Positions 34,276 through 43,492 of a DNA stretch of 57,616 nt are shown here, one piece after another. Origin of the DNA: Clostridia bacterium (lineage in GTDB: Bacteria; Bacillota; Clostridia; Christensenellales; Aristaeellaceae). Below the pieces are notes generated by a model, which had not been told where the DNA came from, made no database searches, and saw nothing but the letters and a program-made list of their open reading frames with translations. The stretch spans positions 1 to 57,616 of the forward strand of contig JAFULL010000029.1 of assembly GCA_017473345.1 (NCBI GenBank). Direction: 5' to 3'. The translations under genes were made by a program, and so were the position numbers. Position 1 is the stretch's first letter; every line of letters starts with the position of its first letter.

Positions 34276-35518
34276 TGGGGAAGTTTTCATACAGCGGGAA
34301 GCGCTTCATCATTTCCACAACGTCGGCCTTCACAGAAGCGCAGGCGTCCTCGCCGCCAACCAGTACACGCTTGATGAAACCAGCAATCTGTTCCATATCG
34401 CTCTCCACCATGCCGCGGGTCGTAACCGCGGGCGTACCCACGCGCACACCGCTGGTAACCATGGGGCTGCGCTGTTCGCCGGGAATGGTGTTCTTGTTGA
34501 CGGTGATGTTGCAGCTGCCCAGCAGCGCTTCCATTTCCTTGCCGGTGCGCTCAGTATTGGTCAGATCCATCAGGATCAGATGGTTGTCGGTACCGTCAGA
34601 AACCATCTTGATATCGTTGGCACGGAAAGCGTTTTCCAGCGCCTTGGCATTCAGGATGATCTGGTGCTGGTAGGCCTTGAACTCAGGCTGCAGCGCCTCA
34701 TGGAAGCATACCGCCTTGGCTGCAACCACATGCATGAGGGGGCCGCCCTGCGTGCCGGGGAAGATGGCCTTGTCGATGGCCTTGGCATACTGCTCCTTGC
34801 ACAGGATCATGCCGCCACGGGGGCCGCGCAGGGTCTTGTGGGTGGTGGTGGTCACGAAATCGGCATAGGGCACAGGGTTCATATGCTCGCCGGCAGCAAC
34901 CAGGCCCGCAATGTGAGCCATGTCCACCATGAACAGAGCGCCCACTTCATCGGCGATCTCGCGAAGCTTCGCAAAATCGATGGCACGGGGATAGGCAGAG
35001 GCGCCGGCAACGATCAACTTGGGCTGATGTTCCTTGGCCAGATCGCGCACGACGTCATAATCGATGCAGCCGGTCTTTTCATCCACACCATAGGGAACGA
35101 AGTTGAAGTACTTGCCGCTGATATTGACAGGGCTGCCATGGGTCAGGTGACCGCCGTGGGACAGGTTCATGCCCAGCACCGTGTCACCCGGCTGCAGCAT
35201 GGCAAAATAAACGGCAGTGTTGGCCTGCGCGCCGCTGTGGGGCTGCACATTGGCATGCTCAGCGCCGAACAGCTGCTTGGCACGCTCACGGGCAAGATTT
35301 TCAGCAATGTCCACATACTGGCAGCCGCCATAATAACGCTTGGCCGGATAGCCTTCGGCATATTTGTTAGTCAGAGGAGAACCCATCGCTTCCATCACGG
35401 CGGGCGTCACAAAGTTTTCCGAGGCGATCAGTTCGATGTGCTCGCGCTGGCGCTGCACTTCACTGGCAATCGCTTCAAACAGTTCCGGATCAGCAGACAT
35501 GACATGATTGTAATTCAT
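34268..35518 (-). CDS. glyA: Serine hydroxymethyltransferase
   Basis: A 416-aa PLP enzyme, standard length. It shows [38 protein letters not shown] at the N-terminus, and the PLP lysine in [14 protein letters not shown]. It transfers the serine hydroxymethyl group to tetrahydrofolate, giving glycine and methylene-THF. SD GGGGG is about 9 nt upstream. It lies 50 nt behind a small SRP RNA gene. A T-run separates them, and I cannot place a clear promoter for glyA, so read-through is likely. yraN follows with overlap. Confidence 0.96.
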   Translation of the reverse strand: MNYNHVMSADPELFEAIASEVQRQREHIELIASENFVTPAVMEAMGSPLTNKYAEGYPAKRYYGGCQYVDIAENLARERAKQLFGAEHANVQPHSGAQANTAVYFAMLQPGDTVLGMNLSHGGHLTHGSPVNISGKYFNFVPYGVDEKTGCIDYDVVRDLAKEHQPKLIVAGASAYPRAIDFAKLREIADEVGALFMVDMAHIAGLVAAGEHMNPVPYADFVTTTTHKTLRGPRGGMILCKEQYAKAIDKAIFPGTQGGPLMHVVAAKAVCFHEALQPEFKAYQHQIILNAKALENAFRANDIKMVSDGTDNHLILMDLTNTERTGKEMEALLGSCNITVNKNTIPGEQRSPMVTSGVRVGTPAVTTRGMVESDMEQIAGFIKRVLVGGEDACASVKADVVEMMKRFPLYENFPNA

Positions 35519-35568
35519 TTTACGTTTCCCCCATCACGCGATATACATATAAAAACCGAATGCACTCA

Positions 35569-35665
35569 GGCTGAGCGACCCCGCAGCACATCCCAAACGG
35601 CGCTTACTGCTGCTTCCTTCCGGACCTGACAGGGTTCACGCGTTGAAATCGCACAGGACTCAACC
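35569..35665 (-). ncRNA. ffs: Signal recognition particle RNA, small (4.5S-like) type
   Basis: The minus strand carries the invariant SRP helix-8 tetraloop region GTCAGGTCCGGAAGGAAGC followed by AGCAGTAAGC. Terminal pairing GGTTGAG with CTCAGCC closes the core. Outer bases CCGAGTG (35675-35681) and CATTCGG (35556-35562) can extend the stem, and a T-run follows, so the primary transcript is probably ~130 nt (about 35682 to 35552). It binds Ffh for co-translational targeting. No Alu domain is visible. Confidence 0.92.
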
Positions 35666-35688
35666 GTCATCATACACTCGGCCTTCCT

Positions 35689-35717
35689 ATTTTACATGAC
35701 TCCTGCCAAAAAGGCAA
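35689..35717 (-). promoter_or_regulatory. Promoter of the SRP RNA gene
   Basis: Minus strand TTGCCT (35712-35717), 17 nt, TAAAAT (35689-35694). It predicts a start at ~35682, exactly where the terminal stem begins. Confidence 0.75.
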
Positions 35718-35777
35718 GTCTTTCAACTGCTTTTTATCAGGAAAAACAGCAGGAATTTCACACACCACTGTGTCTGG

Positions 35778-35806
35778 TTGACATAAAGCTTTGGTAAACA
35801 TATAAT
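35778..35806 (+). promoter_or_regulatory. Consensus sigma-A promoter of the creatininase-family gene
   Basis: TTGACA (35778-35783), 17 nt, TATAAT (35801-35806). Confidence 0.88.
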
Positions 35807-35846
35807 CAAATCAGATGACAATTTCATTCACGAAAGGAAGATTCAC

Positions 35847-36647
35847 ATGCAGGTTCGCTGGGAATATCTTACCCCTCCTGACTTTGAAAAGCTTGCCCGA
35901 GAAGAAAAACTTTGCATTCTGCCCATCGGTTCGTTGGAAAGGCACGGCGAACACATGCCTTTTGGTACAGATGCTCTTGTTGCGCACGAAATTGCCTGTC
36001 GTGCTGCCCAGGTGGAACCCTGCGTCGTTTTCCCGCCGTATTGGTTTGGTCAGGTACATGAAGCTGCCTGCTTCAGCGGCACAGTAAATTTCCCTGCTGA
36101 TTTTACGCTCAAAATGCTTGAAATGCTGCTGGATCAGATTGCTTCCAACGGATTTGAAAAAATCCTCATCGTCAATGGCCACGGCGGAAATTCCGGCATG
36201 CTGGACTACTACATCATGAGCCATTCCGACCGCAAAGTACCTTATACCCTGTACACCACCTTCCTGATGGATGGCTGCTGGACAGAGACAATCAACCATA
36301 TCTGGGACAATCCTGACGGCGGACACGCTGACGAATGTGAAACCAGCATGATGATGGCCACCGTGCCCGGCACAGTCAGGCTGGAATACCAGCGTTTTGC
36401 CGAACCTATTCTGCCCATCCATCAGCTGACAGCCCTGGAAAATGTGAAAACGGGCATGTGGTGGTATGACCTGTACCCCGAGCACGTGTCCGGCACGCCC
36501 AGCGCCGCCACGCAGGAAAAAGGAGAGATTACCCTGAACGCTGCCGCAGAAGAGCTTGTCAAACGTATCCGCGCCGTCAAGCATGACAGCATAACGCCAA
36601 AGCTGCAGAAGGCGTTTCATGAGCGCCACGATCGTCTGGGAAAATAA
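35847..36647 (+). CDS. Creatininase-family amidohydrolase
   Basis: A 266-aa member of the creatinine amidohydrolase family. Metal ligands appear in order in GSLERHGEHMPFGTDA (Glu/His/Asp), VNGHGGN (His) and GGHADECETS (Glu), the family's dinuclear centre. The family includes creatininase, the riboflavin-pathway ArfB and mycofactocin MftE, so the substrate is open. SD AAAGGA. Single gene with a perfect promoter and a strong terminator. No pathway neighbour is seen. Confidence 0.88.
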   Translation: MQVRWEYLTPPDFEKLAREEKLCILPIGSLERHGEHMPFGTDALVAHEIACRAAQVEPCVVFPPYWFGQVHEAACFSGTVNFPADFTLKMLEMLLDQIASNGFEKILIVNGHGGNSGMLDYYIMSHSDRKVPYTLYTTFLMDGCWTETINHIWDNPDGGHADECETSMMMATVPGTVRLEYQRFAEPILPIHQLTALENVKTGMWWYDLYPEHVSGTPSAATQEKGEITLNAAAEELVKRIRAVKHDSITPKLQKAFHERHDRLGK

Positions 36648-36651
36648 ACAT

Positions 36652-36684
36652 AAAAAAGGACGCCGCTGATGCGGCGTCCTTTTT
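36652..36684. terminator. Bidirectional terminator
   Basis: AAAAAAGGACGCCGC / GCGGCGTCCTTTTT with TGAT loop, between the converging creatininase-family and CARDB-like genes. Confidence 0.9.
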
Positions 36685-36695
36685 GATATAAAACG

Positions 36696-38861
36696 TTACG
36701 CGTCATTACGCTGGCTGCGGCTGCGACGGGAGCGACGGGCAGCGGTGGGCTGCTCCTCAGGCTCTTCTTCCTCAACGAATTCCTCTCTGAAATCGTTGAT
36801 TTCCTCAGCCACTTCTTCGTAAACATCTTCGTAAACGTCTTCGATTTTTTCTTCGATCGCGTCCTTGGCTTTTCTGGCCTTCTTGCCAAGACCGCCGAAC
36901 AGACCGCGCTTCTTTTCAGGCTTCTGCTCTTCTTCCCAGCCGTAGGCGTCGTATGCTGCAGGATCATCGTCATACACGGCGTATGCATCCTGCGGTTCTT
37001 CGGTCTGTACATCCTGCTGAGGCTGTTCGTAGCTGTAATCGTCGTAGTAGTCCTCGACGGTTTCTTCCGTTTCTTCCTGAACGGTCTCTATCGTCTGGGC
37101 GGCGCTGCGCGCATACTTGAGATGAGGCAGTTCAAATTCAGACTGCAGTTCATCTTCATTGAGCGCATCGCTTTCGACGGTCACCTGTTCTTCTTCAGCA
37201 GACTCCTCGATTTCCTCTTCCATGGCGGGGGTGACATAGTCACGGCGCTTTGCGCGTTCCAGCTGGTCCACCGCAGCTTCAGAGGCCTTCTTCTGCTGTG
37301 CACGGCGGATGGTCGCAGCGACCAGCAGGCCACAGCTAGCCAGCAGTACAACACCCACAGCAATCAGCAGCGGCAGCAGGATCTTCTGGATCAGCTTCGG
37401 AATGGTACCGATGCTCTCATCGGTGATCGGGGGAATCGTTGCCGGAGCGAAGGTAGGTTCCGGCGTGGGTTCCGGCGCAGGAGTGGGCGTAGCCGGCGCG
37501 GGAGTGGGCACGGAGAAAGCGATCTGCATTTCGTTGCTTTCAAAGGTCTGCACGCTTTCCAGCGGATCGGTCGCAGTAATAGTGAAGCGGTATTTGCCAG
37601 CCATGGACAGTGCAGTGTCACGGGTCAGCGTGCGGCTTTCGCCAGCGGCAATGCTGGAGAAGGTGTACAGCGCAGTATCACCGTGCGATACCTTCACGTT
37701 GGTGGCGTCTACCTTGCTGTCGTTGGTCACGGTGATGGTGAAGCGCACGCGGCCGGGCTGTTCAAATACCTCAGTGCGGTCCGCCGTCACGTTGACCGTC
37801 AGGTTGAGCGCGTCCTCGGGAGCAACAGCCACGACGGACAGCTTGTCAGTGGAGATGGAGGTTTCCATGCCTGTGGCATCGGTACCAACGATGGTGAACT
37901 GGTAATCCATGCTTGCTGGAACGGTGATCTCCTTGGTCAGTTCCAGTGTCTTGCCGGCCTTGACTTCCTGATTGGTGAACACATCGCCCAGAGCTTCGTC
38001 CGTCACACGGATATCGCTGTAATCAACGCTGCCGGTGTTCTTCAGCTGCAGGGTGAGGGTAACGGTACCATTGGCTACAACGCCCTTTACGTTGGAGGTA
38101 AGCTTGGCTTCCAGCGAAGGCTCGCCGTACTTGATGACCTGCTTTTCAACCTTGTAAGTCTGCGCCTTGGACTGGGTTTCGGACTTGTAGGTGATGGTCG
38201 CGCCACTGGTGAGATCCTTCTTGCCCATGGTGACGGGATACTTGATCTCGGCGGTCTGACCGGGCTTAAGCTTGGGAATGGTGTACTTCTGCTTGTGGAT
38301 GTCACTGTTTTCCTGAATGGTGACGTCCAGCAGATTGACCGTGCCGGTGTTCATAATGTCATAGCGGATCACGATCTCCTGGCCATCGCGGGCGATGGTG
38401 GGGCTGATGGTGCGCTTGACGTCGATATCGGTTTCGGCGGTCTGTTGCTCGATCTTTGCGCGGATGGGCTGGCTCTTTTCAACAGCCTTGCCGTTGGCGT
38501 TGTACAGCGTGTACTTGACAAAATAAACGACTGAGCCGTTTTCAAGCGTACGCTGATTCACGTCATACGTGCCGGACCAGGTCTTGCTCTCCCCCGCCTT
38601 GAGGGTCGCGCCGCCCTGATTGCCAAAATCGGCCACGATCTGCGCAGCAGGATCATACAGCCATACCGGTTCCTTCATATCGGTATCACCGGAGTTGGAG
38701 ATGGTAATTGTCACCGCCACCTTGCCGGGGCCGGCAAGCTTGCTGGGGGTGATCTCCATGCTGGTGACGATGGGATCCGCTGTTTCGGCCATGGCAAAGC
38801 CGGCCAGCAGCACAGACAGCGCAAGCAGCAGACTGACAATGAGTACCTTGCGTTTCATCAT
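36696..38861 (-). CDS. CARDB-like multi-domain membrane protein with acidic cytoplasmic tail
   Basis: A 721-aa protein of unknown function. A signal peptide (KRKVLIVSLLLALSVLLAGFAMAE) is followed by four or so Ig/CARDB-like repeats (each with a 'N-x-G' strand such as ITISNSGD, IMNTGTV, LKNTGSV, VTNDSKV), to about residue 460. Then come a Pro/Thr linker (~470-505), one transmembrane segment (LLPLLIAVGVVLLASCGLLVAAT, ~520-545) and a ~170-aa, very acidic, Tyr/Glu-rich tail ending in RRSRRSRSQRNDA. It probably displays adhesive or sensing domains outside and a disordered tail inside. The start follows the signal-peptide logic; its SD is unusual, with a hairpin in between. Confidence 0.8.
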   Translation of the reverse strand: MMKRKVLIVSLLLALSVLLAGFAMAETADPIVTSMEITPSKLAGPGKVAVTITISNSGDTDMKEPVWLYDPAAQIVADFGNQGGATLKAGESKTWSGTYDVNQRTLENGSVVYFVKYTLYNANGKAVEKSQPIRAKIEQQTAETDIDVKRTISPTIARDGQEIVIRYDIMNTGTVNLLDVTIQENSDIHKQKYTIPKLKPGQTAEIKYPVTMGKKDLTSGATITYKSETQSKAQTYKVEKQVIKYGEPSLEAKLTSNVKGVVANGTVTLTLQLKNTGSVDYSDIRVTDEALGDVFTNQEVKAGKTLELTKEITVPASMDYQFTIVGTDATGMETSISTDKLSVVAVAPEDALNLTVNVTADRTEVFEQPGRVRFTITVTNDSKVDATNVKVSHGDTALYTFSSIAAGESRTLTRDTALSMAGKYRFTITATDPLESVQTFESNEMQIAFSVPTPAPATPTPAPEPTPEPTFAPATIPPITDESIGTIPKLIQKILLPLLIAVGVVLLASCGLLVAATIRRAQQKKASEAAVDQLERAKRRDYVTPAMEEEIEESAEEEQVTVESDALNEDELQSEFELPHLKYARSAAQTIETVQEETEETVEDYYDDYSYEQPQQDVQTEEPQDAYAVYDDDPAAYDAYGWEEEQKPEKKRGLFGGLGKKARKAKDAIEEKIEDVYEDVYEEVAEEINDFREEFVEEEEPEEQPTAARRSRRSRSQRNDA

Positions 38862-38868
38862 GTATGTC

Positions 38869-38893
38869 GGGCAGACGAACTGCCCTTCCTCCC
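38869..38893 (-). promoter_or_regulatory. SD separated from start codon by a hairpin
   Basis: On the minus strand the strong SD GGGAGGAA (38886-38893) is followed by hairpin GGGCAG-TTCGT-CTGCCC (38869-38885) and then 7 nt to the ATG. Folding of the hairpin would bring the SD into normal distance. Confidence 0.55.
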
Positions 38894-38989
38894 TTCGGCA
38901 TGCCGATGGCTCTATGGATACAGGCACATGGGTACGTTTCCCATTTTCCCGCCGGATGATTCCGCGTTTCGGTATGCTTATTCAATGAT

Positions 38990-39018
38990 ATTTTATTACA
39001 GAATTATGAACATGTCAA
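38990..39018 (-). promoter_or_regulatory. Consensus sigma-A promoter of the CARDB-like gene
   Basis: Minus strand TTGACA (39013-39018), 17 nt, TAAAAT (38990-38995). It implies a ~120-nt 5' leader. Confidence 0.8.
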
Positions 39019-39067
39019 GCATTACCATGCATAGAAATGTAACGAACGCAAACTTGTTTTCGTGCTT

Positions 39068-39718
39068 TTACGGCAAAAGATCCAGCATATCGTCAGGGTT
39101 GCTTACATCTACAAAGCTGTCGGGCACTTCACCAACAATGATGCTTTCTGCAATCGGCATGGTGGTCTGCACCTCTACAACCTGAGAACCTGTAGGAATG
39201 ATCAGGCTGACCGTTGCCCTGAGGGTCAGAAAAATTTTATGCCTTGTCTGGTTGATTCCGGCTGTTTCAAACTCAGTATCATAACCGGTGTTCACTGCGC
39301 CTACCGGCACGATCTGCACGCTGATGCGCGGGCCATAACCCGAAAGTGACCGTACGCCCATCGCTGCCCCCAGCGGAATATCCACAACCTGGTTTTCATC
39401 ACTGTTGAGCTTCTGTTCCGCAAGCAGCGCCGTCTGCGCCGCCAGTGCGTTCATGCGCATGGTGTTGGCACGCAGCATGCTCACCCTGCCCTGTGCATCC
39501 AGCTGTGTATCCATCAGTTCCTCATAGCTCACGCCGGTTTCCATTACCTGATGAACCGCGCTGTTGAGGGTTTCCACTGCCATCGAATAGGCACGTGCAA
39601 AGGCCATATCCAACAGGGTCTGGCTCAGATTTTTCTCCAGCTGTATGATCAGCGCCGTTATCACAAGCACGCACAGAATGAGGTTTCGCAGACATCCTCT
39701 TCGTTTTCCGGCAGACAT
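39068..39718 (-). CDS. yunB: Sporulation protein YunB
   Basis: A 216-aa protein with one N-terminal membrane anchor (LILCVLVITALIIQ, ~13-30). The YunB signature is clear: a FARAYSMAVETLNSAV helix, LSGYGPRISVQIVPVGAVNTGYDTEFETAGINQTRHKI (~115-155) and an ending with IPTGSQVVEVQTTMPIAESIIVGEVPDSFV. YunB is a mother-cell sporulation protein in B. subtilis, exact role unknown. The start before SAGKRR has AGGAGG 7 nt upstream. It is divergent from the PBP gene. A CATATCTAT box about 30 nt upstream is loosely sigma-E-like. Confidence 0.9.
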   Translation of the reverse strand: MSAGKRRGCLRNLILCVLVITALIIQLEKNLSQTLLDMAFARAYSMAVETLNSAVHQVMETGVSYEELMDTQLDAQGRVSMLRANTMRMNALAAQTALLAEQKLNSDENQVVDIPLGAAMGVRSLSGYGPRISVQIVPVGAVNTGYDTEFETAGINQTRHKIFLTLRATVSLIIPTGSQVVEVQTTMPIAESIIVGEVPDSFVDVSNPDDMLDLLP

Positions 39719-39815
39719 TCCATCGCCTCCTGCGTTCCATAGATATGCGGTCAGCCTGACAAAAACCACTGCCTGCATTGTTACACGCTGCGCTATGGCG
39801 CGCACCATTCATCTA

Positions 39816-39824
39816 TGGTATAAT
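39816..39824 (+). promoter_or_regulatory. Extended -10 promoter of the class A PBP gene
   Basis: TGGTATAAT (TGn plus perfect -10). No good -35 at 17 nt. Confidence 0.65.
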
Positions 39825-39861
39825 AAGCTGTCTATCTTTCTTTGTTTCAGGGAGGACATTC

Positions 39862-42627
39862 ATGTATCGAAAGCCAAACGGCTACGAGCCGCAGCAGACA
39901 TATCAGGAAACCTACGAAGTACCCGGTTGGGAAAGCGATCCTGCTTATCACCCGAAGCAGCCTGCGCCCAAAAAGCGCACCATTTTCAAGCCTCGTCTGC
40001 TCAAGCCTAATTTCATCCTTTCTGTTCTGGTCAACGCCGTGCGCATGCTTGTGATCCTGGTGATCCTGTGTGGGCTGGCGCTGGGCGGCGCTGTTTTCGG
40101 TATTGCCAAGGGCTATATGGAAACAGCGCCCACGCTGGATCTTGCTCTGCTGGATGCGCAGGATAAAACGTCTTTTCTTTATGACGTTCAGGGCAATGTG
40201 ATCACCGATTATAAGGGCACTGAAAACCGTATCATGGTCAACGTTGCCCTGATGCCCGAAAACCTGCGCAACGCCTTTGTCGCCGTGGAGGACGCACGTT
40301 TTTATACCCATAATGGTATCGACGTCAAGCGCATCATCGGCTCCTTTGTACAGAACTTTGTATCCGGTTCTCAGCAGGGTGGATCCACCATCACCCAGCA
40401 GCTGATTAAAAACACCGTGCTTTCCAACGAACTGAGCTACAAGCGCAAAATTCAGGAAGCGTGGCTGGCCATGCAGCTTGAAACGCGCTATACCAAGCTG
40501 CAGATTCTGGAATACTATCTCAACACCATTTATCTGGGTGAAAACTACTACGGCGTACAGGTCGCCTCACAGGGATACTTTGGCAAGGATCTGGGCGAAC
40601 TCACCCTGCGTGAATGCGCCATGCTGGCCGGTCTTACCTCCAACCCCTACTATTACAACCCGCGCCGCAACTTCTATACCCGCTCCTCCGAAACCACAGA
40701 TTATCCGGCTATCACCAATGACCGCACTGACTACGTTCTGCGCTGCATGTACGAAAATGAGTTCATCACGCAGGACCAGTACCAGGCGGCGCTCAATCCC
40801 GATACCGCCTTTGTGATGGAACAGTCCAGCACCGAGGGCGAAGGCATGTACAAATATGCCCATTATGTGGAATACGCCGTGCAGGACATTGTTGATTGCT
40901 TCCTTGAGCTCAACGGGCTGGAGGACAACAGCGAAAACCGCGCCAAAATGGAAAATGAGCTGCGCACCGGTGGCTATCACGTGACTCTTGCCATCGATCC
41001 TGCCATTCAGGAAACCGTCGAAAACACGCTGGAAAGCTGGAAGGACTATCCTGCTCTTCGTGATCCCAGCGACAAGGTCTACCGCACGCTCAACTATGAC
41101 GGCACCTATACCGAGATCATCCAGCCGCAGGCTTCCGCCGTCGTGCTGGATTACCGCACAGGCGAGCTGAAGGCCATCGTCGGTTCCCGCACGCCGCCCA
41201 CCGCCCGTAAAACGCTCAACCGTGCCACGGACATGAAAATGCCCATCGGCTCCACCATCAAGCCCATTGCTGTTTATGCGCCTGCGCTGGAACTGGGCTA
41301 CTCCCCCGCCAGCGTCGTTTACAACATGCCCATCCCCATCAGCGGCTGGAAGGGTGACGACGGCAAGGACACCTGGCCCAAGAACTACAGCGGCAGCTAT
41401 CAGGGCCCCGAAACGCTGCGCGAAGCCATGAAGCGCAGCCAGAATGTGTCCGCCGCACAGACGCTGGTCAATTATGTCGGCGTGGAACGCTCTGTCGACT
41501 TCCTGCTGCGCATGGGCGTAGACAGGAAGAATATTGACGCTACACCTTTTGGCTTGTCACTGGGTTCCAGCGGCATCACACCTGTGCAGATGGCCGTCGC
41601 TTTCGGCGTGCTGGCAAACGGCGGCGTTTATCAGGAGCCCATCTCCTTCCTGGGCATCTCCGACAGCAGCGGCAACGTCGTGTATGACAGTCATGCCCGT
41701 CAGGAAACGCGGCAGGTGTTCCGTCCCTCCACTGCATGGATGATCGTTGACATGATGAAATCCGCTGCCTCCAGCGGCGGCACGGCCTCCGGCGCGCGCA
41801 TCAGCGGGCAGACCGTCGCCGGCAAAACCGGCACCAACAGCGACCAGCGCGGCGTAACCTTCTGCGGAATGACCGGCTGGTATGTGTCCTCCATCTGGGT
41901 GGGTCACGACAACTACAAGCCGCTGTCGTCCAAGTCGACCGGCAGCAACGGCGCCATGCCCATCTGGAAGAACTACATGACCACCATTCACAAAGGGCTG
42001 AGCGACCGCGACATTATCGAGGCCGATCCCGCATCACTTGGTCTGGTTCAGGCAACCACCTGCGCCGTGAGCGGCCAGCTGGCCACCGATGCCTGCTACC
42101 ACGACAGCATGGGCTACGGCACCGTCACCGACTGGTGGTATCAGCCCACTGTGCCGACCGTTTACTGTCAGATGCATCAGTCCGTACAGGTCTGTGCGCA
42201 AAGCGGCATGCCAAACACCGAGTACTGCCCCAGCGTGGCCACTGCCGGCATGGTGGTGATTCCCAGCGGCCATCCCCTCAGCACCTATGCCAACGATAGA
42301 CAGTACGCGCCTGTGATCGCTGAATATCTGGGCACGGCCAATTCACTGGCTTATTGCACGCTGCACACCAACGGCTGGAGCGATGATGGCTGGGGCGGCA
42401 GTTCTGCCGATCCTGTTGTACAAAACACGTTGATTCCAGACGCGCGTCAGCTGCTGCAAAGCGCCTATGACCTGATGGCGGGGCTGAATGCGTCTTCCGC
42501 TGCGTATGCGAACATTCAGAACGCTGCCAGCACGTTGGAAAGCGTCATCTATTCCGACAATCCCGGAACGGCCGAAGTTGCATCTGCCATGGCGATGCTG
42601 ACGCAGGCCATGGCCACTGCTTACTGA
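39862..42627 (+). CDS. Class A penicillin-binding protein (PBP1a-type)
   Basis: A 921-aa bifunctional peptidoglycan synthase. After a ~50-aa cytoplasmic part and one membrane anchor (~52-82), the GT51 glycosyltransferase domain shows catalytic Glu143 in AVEDARFYTHNGID and QQGGSTITQQLIKN. The transpeptidase has Ser464-Thr-Ile-Lys467 (IGSTIKPIA), SQN (526-528) and KTG (655-657). A ~200-aa C-terminal extension with paired Cys residues follows. It polymerises and cross-links lipid II outside the membrane. SD GGGAGG is 6 nt upstream. An upstream ATG at 39778 precedes the promoter. A GNAT gene follows closely in the same operon. Confidence 0.93.
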   Translation: MYRKPNGYEPQQTYQETYEVPGWESDPAYHPKQPAPKKRTIFKPRLLKPNFILSVLVNAVRMLVILVILCGLALGGAVFGIAKGYMETAPTLDLALLDAQDKTSFLYDVQGNVITDYKGTENRIMVNVALMPENLRNAFVAVEDARFYTHNGIDVKRIIGSFVQNFVSGSQQGGSTITQQLIKNTVLSNELSYKRKIQEAWLAMQLETRYTKLQILEYYLNTIYLGENYYGVQVASQGYFGKDLGELTLRECAMLAGLTSNPYYYNPRRNFYTRSSETTDYPAITNDRTDYVLRCMYENEFITQDQYQAALNPDTAFVMEQSSTEGEGMYKYAHYVEYAVQDIVDCFLELNGLEDNSENRAKMENELRTGGYHVTLAIDPAIQETVENTLESWKDYPALRDPSDKVYRTLNYDGTYTEIIQPQASAVVLDYRTGELKAIVGSRTPPTARKTLNRATDMKMPIGSTIKPIAVYAPALELGYSPASVVYNMPIPISGWKGDDGKDTWPKNYSGSYQGPETLREAMKRSQNVSAAQTLVNYVGVERSVDFLLRMGVDRKNIDATPFGLSLGSSGITPVQMAVAFGVLANGGVYQEPISFLGISDSSGNVVYDSHARQETRQVFRPSTAWMIVDMMKSAASSGGTASGARISGQTVAGKTGTNSDQRGVTFCGMTGWYVSSIWVGHDNYKPLSSKSTGSNGAMPIWKNYMTTIHKGLSDRDIIEADPASLGLVQATTCAVSGQLATDACYHDSMGYGTVTDWWYQPTVPTVYCQMHQSVQVCAQSGMPNTEYCPSVATAGMVVIPSGHPLSTYANDRQYAPVIAEYLGTANSLAYCTLHTNGWSDDGWGGSSADPVVQNTLIPDARQLLQSAYDLMAGLNASSAAYANIQNAASTLESVIYSDNPGTAEVASAMAMLTQAMATAY

Positions 42628-42646
42628 TGAATGAAAGGATAAGCAG

Positions 42647-43153
42647 ATGAACATTTATTCTCTTTCCGGGAAATATCAGGTCAGACGAATCGAAGAAACA
42701 GATCTTCCTGCGCTGCTGCAACTGTGTCAGAGCAATCCCCTCTTTTACGAGCATTGCCCGCCAAAACCAACGCAGGAAACCCTGATGGGCGATTTGCAGG
42801 CGCTGCCTCCCCGCAAAACCATGCAGGACAAATACTATCTTGGCTTTTGGAACGGCGATAGGCTGATTGCTGCGCTGGATCTGATTCTGCGTTTTCCAAA
42901 TGATGAAACCGCCTTCATTGGTTTCTTTATGCTGCACAAGCGCTTGCAGGGAACAGGCACGGCCTCTGCAATCATTCAGGATCTGTTTGCCCATCTGAGG
43001 ACGGAGTTTCGCTTTGTCAGGCTTGGTTATGTCCAGACCAACGAGCAAAGCCGAAACTTCTGGCGCAAGCAGGGTTTTGAGGAAAATGGCGCTGTATCGG
43101 AGACTGAATCCTATACAATCGTATATATGAACAAAGCTCTGCAGATAGATTGA
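42647..43153 (+). CDS. GNAT N-acetyltransferase
   Basis: A 168-aa single-domain GNAT. It has the beta-strand WNGDRLIAALDLILRF, the acetyl-CoA loop HKRLQGTGTASAIIQDLF (Q/R-x-x-G-x-G/A form) and the late NEQSRNFWRKQGFEENG motif. Acceptor unknown. SD AAAGGAT is ~8 nt upstream, 19 nt after the PBP stop, so it is co-transcribed with it and closed by a strong terminator. Confidence 0.88.
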   Translation: MNIYSLSGKYQVRRIEETDLPALLQLCQSNPLFYEHCPPKPTQETLMGDLQALPPRKTMQDKYYLGFWNGDRLIAALDLILRFPNDETAFIGFFMLHKRLQGTGTASAIIQDLFAHLRTEFRFVRLGYVQTNEQSRNFWRKQGFEENGAVSETESYTIVYMNKALQID

Positions 43154-43188
43154 TCCGAAGTATGGAACAGGTTTATCCGATTCTCAAT

Positions 43189-43218
43189 AAAAAAGCACTC
43201 CTTTCGGAGTGCTTTTTT
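43189..43218. terminator. Bidirectional terminator
   Basis: AAAAAAGCACTCC / GGAGTGCTTTTTT with TTTC loop between converging genes. Confidence 0.9.
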
Positions 43219-43221
43219 CAG

Positions 43222-43473
43222 TCAGCCCTGCAGGCCATCAGCCTGACGCTGCATGTTTTCGATCACCACGTCATGGATGTCGCCCAGCGAGGCACAGTAT
43301 TCCAGCACCTGCCAGGGTTCATTGGTATGGTAGTGGATTTTGATCAGTTCATCATCGCCGACCGCCAGCAGGCAGTCGCCCTTGATGTTGTTGGTAATAT
43401 AGTCGTTGATCTTGTCCTCATCCAGGCCAGTGCCTTCGATGAGCAGCTGCGTATCAAACTTGAACTCGATCAT
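43222..43473 (-). CDS. Small protein resembling the C-terminal domain of FakA/YloV (DAK2 kinases)
   Basis: An 83-aa protein. Its sequence (TQLLIEGTGLDEDKINDYI, GDCLLAVGDDELIKIHYHTNEPWQVLEYCASLGDIHDVVIENM) matches the pattern of the tail segment of FakA/YloV-type fatty-acid-kinase subunits, where the GDD..KIHVHTN-P stretch occurs. Here it stands alone without the kinase domain. It may be a regulatory subunit or fatty-acid-kinase partner. SD GGAGG is 8 nt upstream. It lies 19 nt after the 798-aa gene and is co-transcribed with it. Confidence 0.75.
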   Translation of the reverse strand: MIEFKFDTQLLIEGTGLDEDKINDYITNNIKGDCLLAVGDDELIKIHYHTNEPWQVLEYCASLGDIHDVVIENMQRQADGLQG

Positions 43474-43492
43474 CGTATTTGCCTCCATTTCT

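Noticed and set aside
37122-38534. 470-codon open frame antisense to the CARDB-like gene
   Set aside because: It lacks an SD and domains. The minus-strand gene has a signal peptide, repeats and a promoter.
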